Assembly (NCBI RefSeq): GCF_002263215.1
Contig: NZ_NLFK01000004.1
Location: forward strand, 1 to 64,000
DNA: 64,000 nt
Direction: 5' to 3'
Source of the DNA: Actinobacillus seminis
GTDB lineage: Bacteria; Pseudomonadota; Gammaproteobacteria; Enterobacterales; Pasteurellaceae
In this document: positions 60,675 through 64,000 of the stretch, one piece after another
Layout of the letters: each line of letters opens with the position of its first letter
How positions within the stretch are numbered: position 1 is the first letter of the stretch
Made by a program: the position numbers and the translations under genes
The notes under the pieces: model-generated
Databases searched by the model: none
What the model saw: the letters and a program-made list of their open reading frames with translations, nothing else
What the model was told of the DNA's origin: nothing

Positions 60675-61895
60675 ATGACCAATTTTTCGCAAGTAATCAT
60701 CATTGGCGCCGGCGCGGCAGGCTTGTTTTGTGCCGGTGAAATGGCAAAAGCGGGTATGCAAGTGACGATTTTGGATAATGGCAAAAAAGTGGGACGCAAA
60801 ATTTTGATGTCCGGCGGCGGTTTTTGTAACTTCACCAATTTAGACGTCGGTCCGCAGCATTATTTATCGCAAAATCCCCATTTTGTGAAATCCGCGTTGG
60901 CACGTTTTAATCAATGGGATTTTATCGCCCGCGTGGCAGAGCGTGGCATTGCTTACCATGAAAAAGAATCGGGGCAATTATTTTGTGACAAGGGCGCAGA
61001 AGAAATTGTCGCCATGTTAGCGGACAGTTGCGCGCAATATCAGGTAAATATCCAACTGCGTCAGCAAATTGAACGGGTGGAATTGGTCGCTGATAATGCC
61101 TCGGCGCGCTTTGCATTAAAAGCGAACGGTGTGCAATGGCATTGCCACAGTCTAGTGATTGCCAGCGGCGGTTTGTCTATGGCGGGTTTGGGGGCAACGC
61201 CTTTTGGTTACCAAGTGGCACGGCAATTCGGGTTAAATGTGATTGCGCCACGCGCCTCATTAGTCCCCTTTACTTGTCGCGAAAAAGACAAATGTTATAC
61301 CGCACTTTCCGGCGTCGCTTTGCCTGTCAGTGTGAAAGCGAAGTGCGGTCAAATTTTTAGCAATAATTTATTATTCACCCATCGCGGTATTTCCGGACCG
61401 GCAATCTTGCAAATTTCTAATTATTGGCAGTTGAATGAATCGCTGGAAGTGGATTGTTTGCCACATATGAATGTGGTGGAATTTATCCAAAACTTGCGCA
61501 CAACCTCGCCGAAATTACGCCTAAAGACCGCATTATCGCGTATTTTACCAAGTCGTTTGTTGGAGCTTTGGATTGAACGGGGGCTGTTACAGGATGACAT
61601 CTTAGCGCAGCTTTCCAACGCCCAATTGGCGGCATTGGATCTGCAAATCCATCATTGGCAAATCACGCCGAACGGAACCGAGGGATATCGTACCGCCGAG
61701 GTGACTATGGGGGGCGTGGATACGCAAGAGATTTCCTCTAAAACCATGGAGGCACAACGAGTTAGCGGATTGTATTTTATCGGCGAAGTGCTGGATGTGA
61801 CCGGTCGGTTGGGTGGGTACAATTTCCAATGGGCTTGGAGTTCCGCCTATGCTTGCGCACAAGCCATCTGCACAAAACATAAAAAAGTGCTTTAA
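60675..61895 (+). CDS. HI0933/YhiN-family flavoprotein
   Basis: 406 residues. N-terminal FAD-binding motif IIGAGAAGLFCAGEMAKAG, GKKVGRKILMSGGGFCNFTN, and the C-terminal block GEVLDVTGRLGGYNFQWAWS characteristic of the HI0933 family. Oxidoreductase of unknown substrate; cytoplasmic. Starts 24 bp after nrfG and may be read through from it, though a functional link to nitrite respiration is not evident. Confidence 0.9.
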   Translation: MTNFSQVIIIGAGAAGLFCAGEMAKAGMQVTILDNGKKVGRKILMSGGGFCNFTNLDVGPQHYLSQNPHFVKSALARFNQWDFIARVAERGIAYHEKESGQLFCDKGAEEIVAMLADSCAQYQVNIQLRQQIERVELVADNASARFALKANGVQWHCHSLVIASGGLSMAGLGATPFGYQVARQFGLNVIAPRASLVPFTCREKDKCYTALSGVALPVSVKAKCGQIFSNNLLFTHRGISGPAILQISNYWQLNESLEVDCLPHMNVVEFIQNLRTTSPKLRLKTALSRILPSRLLELWIERGLLQDDILAQLSNAQLAALDLQIHHWQITPNGTEGYRTAEVTMGGVDTQEISSKTMEAQRVSGLYFIGEVLDVTGRLGGYNFQWAWSSAYACAQAICTKHKKVL

Positions 61896-62035
61896 AGCCT
61901 TATATTACGGGCTTTAAATCACTTTTTATCCACTATTTTACTTGTGCTGTTGAAGAAAAGAGGTTTTTGCACTAAAGATAAAAATACAGCGAGATCGAAT
62001 ATAAGGTAGTTCTAATATAAGGCAGTAATAAATAG

Positions 62036-62647
62036 ATGATGAAATTAGGACATAATGTTACAGGGATTCAATTAGGTATTTTATTAGGTTGTATTAGTTA
62101 TAAGTTTTTAAATTTCAATTTACTTTCTTCAATAATGATAAGTTATTGTGCATATAAAGGGGCTAATGCACCTGATTTTTTAGAGATCTCATGGTTTGAT
62201 AAAAAAAAGATGATGAGAAAATCTATCATAAAACATAGAACTTATACGCATTGGACGTTGTTTTGGGTGTTCGCATTTTCTCTTTCTCTCTATGGTTATT
62301 TTGCTTATTCATTAAATTGGATATACGTTATTTCATTTATTCTAGGGGTTTTCTTGCATCTTATTTTTGATCTGCCTAATCCTTCCGGTATTCCGCTTTT
62401 CTTTCCTACAAGACGGAAGAAAACACTTAATTTATGGAAAAGCGGCGAGCATGAACGATTAATTTGTACGATAACGGGGTTAATGGTCATTTGTGCGTTA
62501 TATTTTATGTATAAGCAAGAATTACGTTATTTTTTGCAAAATCCAAGTGGGGCGATTCAACACATCATTAACCAATTATTTGCTGATACCATTTCATTTT
62601 TAAAAGAAGCGTTAAACTATTTAAAGATGTTAATCAATTCATGGTAA
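62036..62647 (+). CDS. YdjM-like membrane-bound metal-dependent hydrolase (DUF457)
   Basis: 203 residues. Conserved LGHNVTGIQLGILLGC, GANAPDFLEI, HRTYTHWTLFW (metal-binding His) and HLIFDLPNPSGIPLFFP fit the LexA-regulated YdjM/DUF457 family, with about four membrane segments. Function unknown. No LexA box was recognised upstream. Confidence 0.75.
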   Translation: MMKLGHNVTGIQLGILLGCISYKFLNFNLLSSIMISYCAYKGANAPDFLEISWFDKKKMMRKSIIKHRTYTHWTLFWVFAFSLSLYGYFAYSLNWIYVISFILGVFLHLIFDLPNPSGIPLFFPTRRKKTLNLWKSGEHERLICTITGLMVICALYFMYKQELRYFLQNPSGAIQHIINQLFADTISFLKEALNYLKMLINSW

Positions 62648-62687
62648 AAAATTCCCTGACGGAGGGCGACAGGTCGGTTCGCCCGTT

Positions 62688-62710
62688 AACCCCAATTTGG
62701 GGCATTTTTA
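62688..62710 (+). terminator. Short terminator after the YdjM-like gene
   Basis: CCCC-aattt-GGGG followed by CATTTTTA. Confidence 0.5.
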
Positions 62711-62737
62711 CTAATCTTTTAAAATTGTGTTTATCCA

Positions 62738-62948
62738 TTAAATTTCACGTCCTATTGGCGTAAATAAATCCCATTCTGGAATGACGGGTAATTCTTTAGA
62801 TGAGGTCACTACAATGCGTTCATCTAACGTTAATTTTTTCCGGTTCTAAAAAGTCCCCCATATTTAAATTCATAGCATTAGTAAAATCCTTTGGTAAACG
62901 GATTGCTTTACTATTGCCCCATTGCTTCACTTGTAATCTTATATTCAT
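62738..62948 (-). pseudogene. MazE/AbrB-type antitoxin, one frameshift, no toxin partner
   Basis: Minus-strand frame from ATG 62948 reads MNIRLQVKQWGNSKAIRLPK, DFTNAMNLNMGDFLEPEK, the swapped-hairpin start of MazE-like antitoxins (WGNS.AIRLP). Removing one base from the A6 run (T6 at 62834-62839) continues LTLDERIVVTSSKELPVIPE and WDLFTPIGREI to a stop at 62738, about 69 residues. No MazF-type toxin follows within 90 bp, so it is an orphan or the partner was lost. Confidence 0.65.
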
Positions 62949-63087
62949 ATTGTATATGGCTGACAAAGCCCTTATCTTTCGATAAGCCAAAATTCAGCCT
63001 CTCCTTACTCTCGGTTAATATCTCACTCATATTGTATTATTTAGTGATACATTGTTATGTATAACTTTACTTCTTGCAAAGTCAAAT

Positions 63088-63128
63088 AAAAAATTGCCCC
63101 GGCGTATTCCGCTAGGGCAATTTTTTTA
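63088..63128. terminator. Terminator of the autotransporter gene
   Basis: AAAAATTGCCC and GGGCAATTTTTTT form a hairpin with T runs in both directions; just after the stop of the minus-strand adhesin gene. Confidence 0.85.
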
Positions 63129-63142
63129 TTTCTTATTCCTGT

Positions 63143-64000
63143 TTACCATTGATAACCAATACTTGCTGCTCCGCCTTTATCGCCAACAGAGTTGCTACTA
63201 AAGGAAACGTTAAGCCCAAATTTAGCGTTATCTGATAATTTAGAATAACCTACAGCTACAGCATTTTCTCCTTTGTACGTTCCTACACCAACAGACAAGG
63301 TTGATTTACCCGGTAATGACGGTTTATACAAACTGCCCATCGCCATCGCGGCTGCGACACCGGCACGTAATTCCTTATTCGACACATTCAATTGATTTTG
63401 CAAATCGTTTGTTTTTATATCGACATAATTCTTATTGACAACTGCATTACCGGGAGTTTGTGGAGTCACATCCGGCACAGTGAGGTGGCCTTTATTACCA
63501 TTAAGGGTAATTTTATCGCCGATTTGCATTGTGCCTTTTGCCGCATCAATCACTACATTTTCCTTACTGTTCTTATCTTTCATCGTGACTTTATTTGCCC
63601 CATACTGAGCAGAATCACCCTCTTTATTTGAGACTGTAGACCCTTTTGCTGTGTGCGTAGTAGCGTTGCCCTCGTTATCTTTCAAGGTTGTTGCAACTGC
63701 ACTGTGCGTAGCGGTATTGCCTTTGCCATCATGCAAGGTAGAACTTGCGGCTGCATGAGTGGCAGTGTGGTCTTTATCGTCTTTCACGGTCAGCCCATTT
63801 GCATTTTGTATGCTTTCATTGCCTTGTTTGTCTTTCAACGTTGCACCATCCACTTTATAGCCGGCAGTATGACCTTTATCATCCTTGAGCGTTGTGCCGG
63901 CGCGACCGATCGTCACACTATTGCCTTTTTTATCATCAAGCTTAATATCGTCCACGCCATATTTAGCGGTCTGTTTATCTTTGCCGACAATCTCAACGCC
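63143..64000 (-). CDS. Trimeric autotransporter adhesin (YadA-like), C-terminal part
   Basis: At least 285 residues, open at the window edge. The C-terminal 70 or so residues are a YadA-type anchor (AGVAAAMAMGSLYKPSLPGK, then SVGVGTYKGENAVAVGYSKL, ending IGYQW), forming the trimeric barrel. Before it is a neck (VVNKNYVDIKTNDLQNQLN). The stalk consists of about 22-residue imperfect repeats of the type TLKDxxGNxATHxAxxT, five or six copies here. The stalk likely forms a trimeric beta fibre for host adhesion. No start is visible; the earlier GTG is internal. Confidence 0.9.
   Translation of the reverse strand, partial: GVEIVGKDKQTAKYGVDDIKLDDKKGNSVTIGRAGTTLKDDKGHTAGYKVDGATLKDKQGNESIQNANGLTVKDDKDHTATHAAASSTLHDGKGNTATHSAVATTLKDNEGNATTHTAKGSTVSNKEGDSAQYGANKVTMKDKNSKENVVIDAAKGTMQIGDKITLNGNKGHLTVPDVTPQTPGNAVVNKNYVDIKTNDLQNQLNVSNKELRAGVAAAMAMGSLYKPSLPGKSTLSVGVGTYKGENAVAVGYSKLSDNAKFGLNVSFSSNSVGDKGGAASIGYQW

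Overview
The window is a chromosomal segment from a member of the Pasteurellaceae. The 9-mer AAGTGCGGT and its complement ACCGCACTT, the Haemophilus-type DNA uptake signal, occur many times, often as inverted pairs between genes. The housekeeping proteins (S10-operon proteins, GroESL, Tex, NadR, NrfABCD, BacA, Ffh) look like Haemophilus/Aggregatibacter/Pasteurella orthologues. I cannot name the species.

Layout: (0-7 kb) nhaC, satP, FNR-preceded adhE, an IS3-family element with a damaged orfA, and metJ. (7-12.2 kb) The S10 ribosomal operon from rpsJ to rpsQ, closed by a terminator, with the spc operon not following. (12.2-15.7 kb) A phosphoesterase, nadR, ubiK and an FMN riboswitch in front of ribB; a 42-codon hydrophobic ORF overlaps that riboswitch and its terminator. 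(15.7-23.9 kb) An L-arabinose locus: araC, a control region with an AraC half-site and a CRP site, a sugar-binding protein, one ABC ATPase, two permeases, an FGGY kinase and araA. (24-25.3 kb) A graveyard: truncated yigZ, an IS256 relic and a truncated two-partner-secretion transporter. (25.3-35.4 kb) brnQ, tex, greB, exbB-exbD-tonB, a relic resembling a ToxN/AbiQ toxin, ffh, ypjD and a CorC/HlyC-family gene. (35.5-41.8 kb) An IS1182 relic flush against a 15-repeat CRISPR array, then cas2-cas1-cas9 (type II-C) and a divergent tracrRNA with its own promoter. (42.5-52.6 kb) bacA, a btu-like metal-chelate uptake locus, groESL with a sigma-32 promoter, fxsA and aspA. (53-60.6 kb) The complete nrfABCDEXFG nitrite-ammonification operon. 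(60.7-64 kb) A flavoprotein, a YdjM-like protein, a damaged MazE-type antitoxin and the 3' end of a trimeric autotransporter adhesin.

Functionally the segment describes a facultative anaerobe. Mixed-acid fermentation (adhE), aspartate-to-fumarate conversion (aspA) and formate-linked nitrite respiration (nrf) each have an FNR-like site upstream. Energy-coupled outer-membrane uptake (ExbB/ExbD/TonB plus a BtuB-like receptor) and arabinose use are added to this. Defence and conflict systems are represented by CRISPR-Cas II-C and two toxin-antitoxin remnants.

An important caveat is that the sequence carries assembly artefacts. A 32-base string whose complement begins like the Roche 454 Titanium B primer appears at 2376-2407 and, as a palindrome, at 21874-21949. 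Runs of 15-17 A mark these joins and a third one at 20406-20422. Six genes are broken by single-base changes that all map to homopolymers. Several apparent pseudogenes (tonB, the arabinose kinase and the ABC ATPase) are therefore probably intact in the organism.
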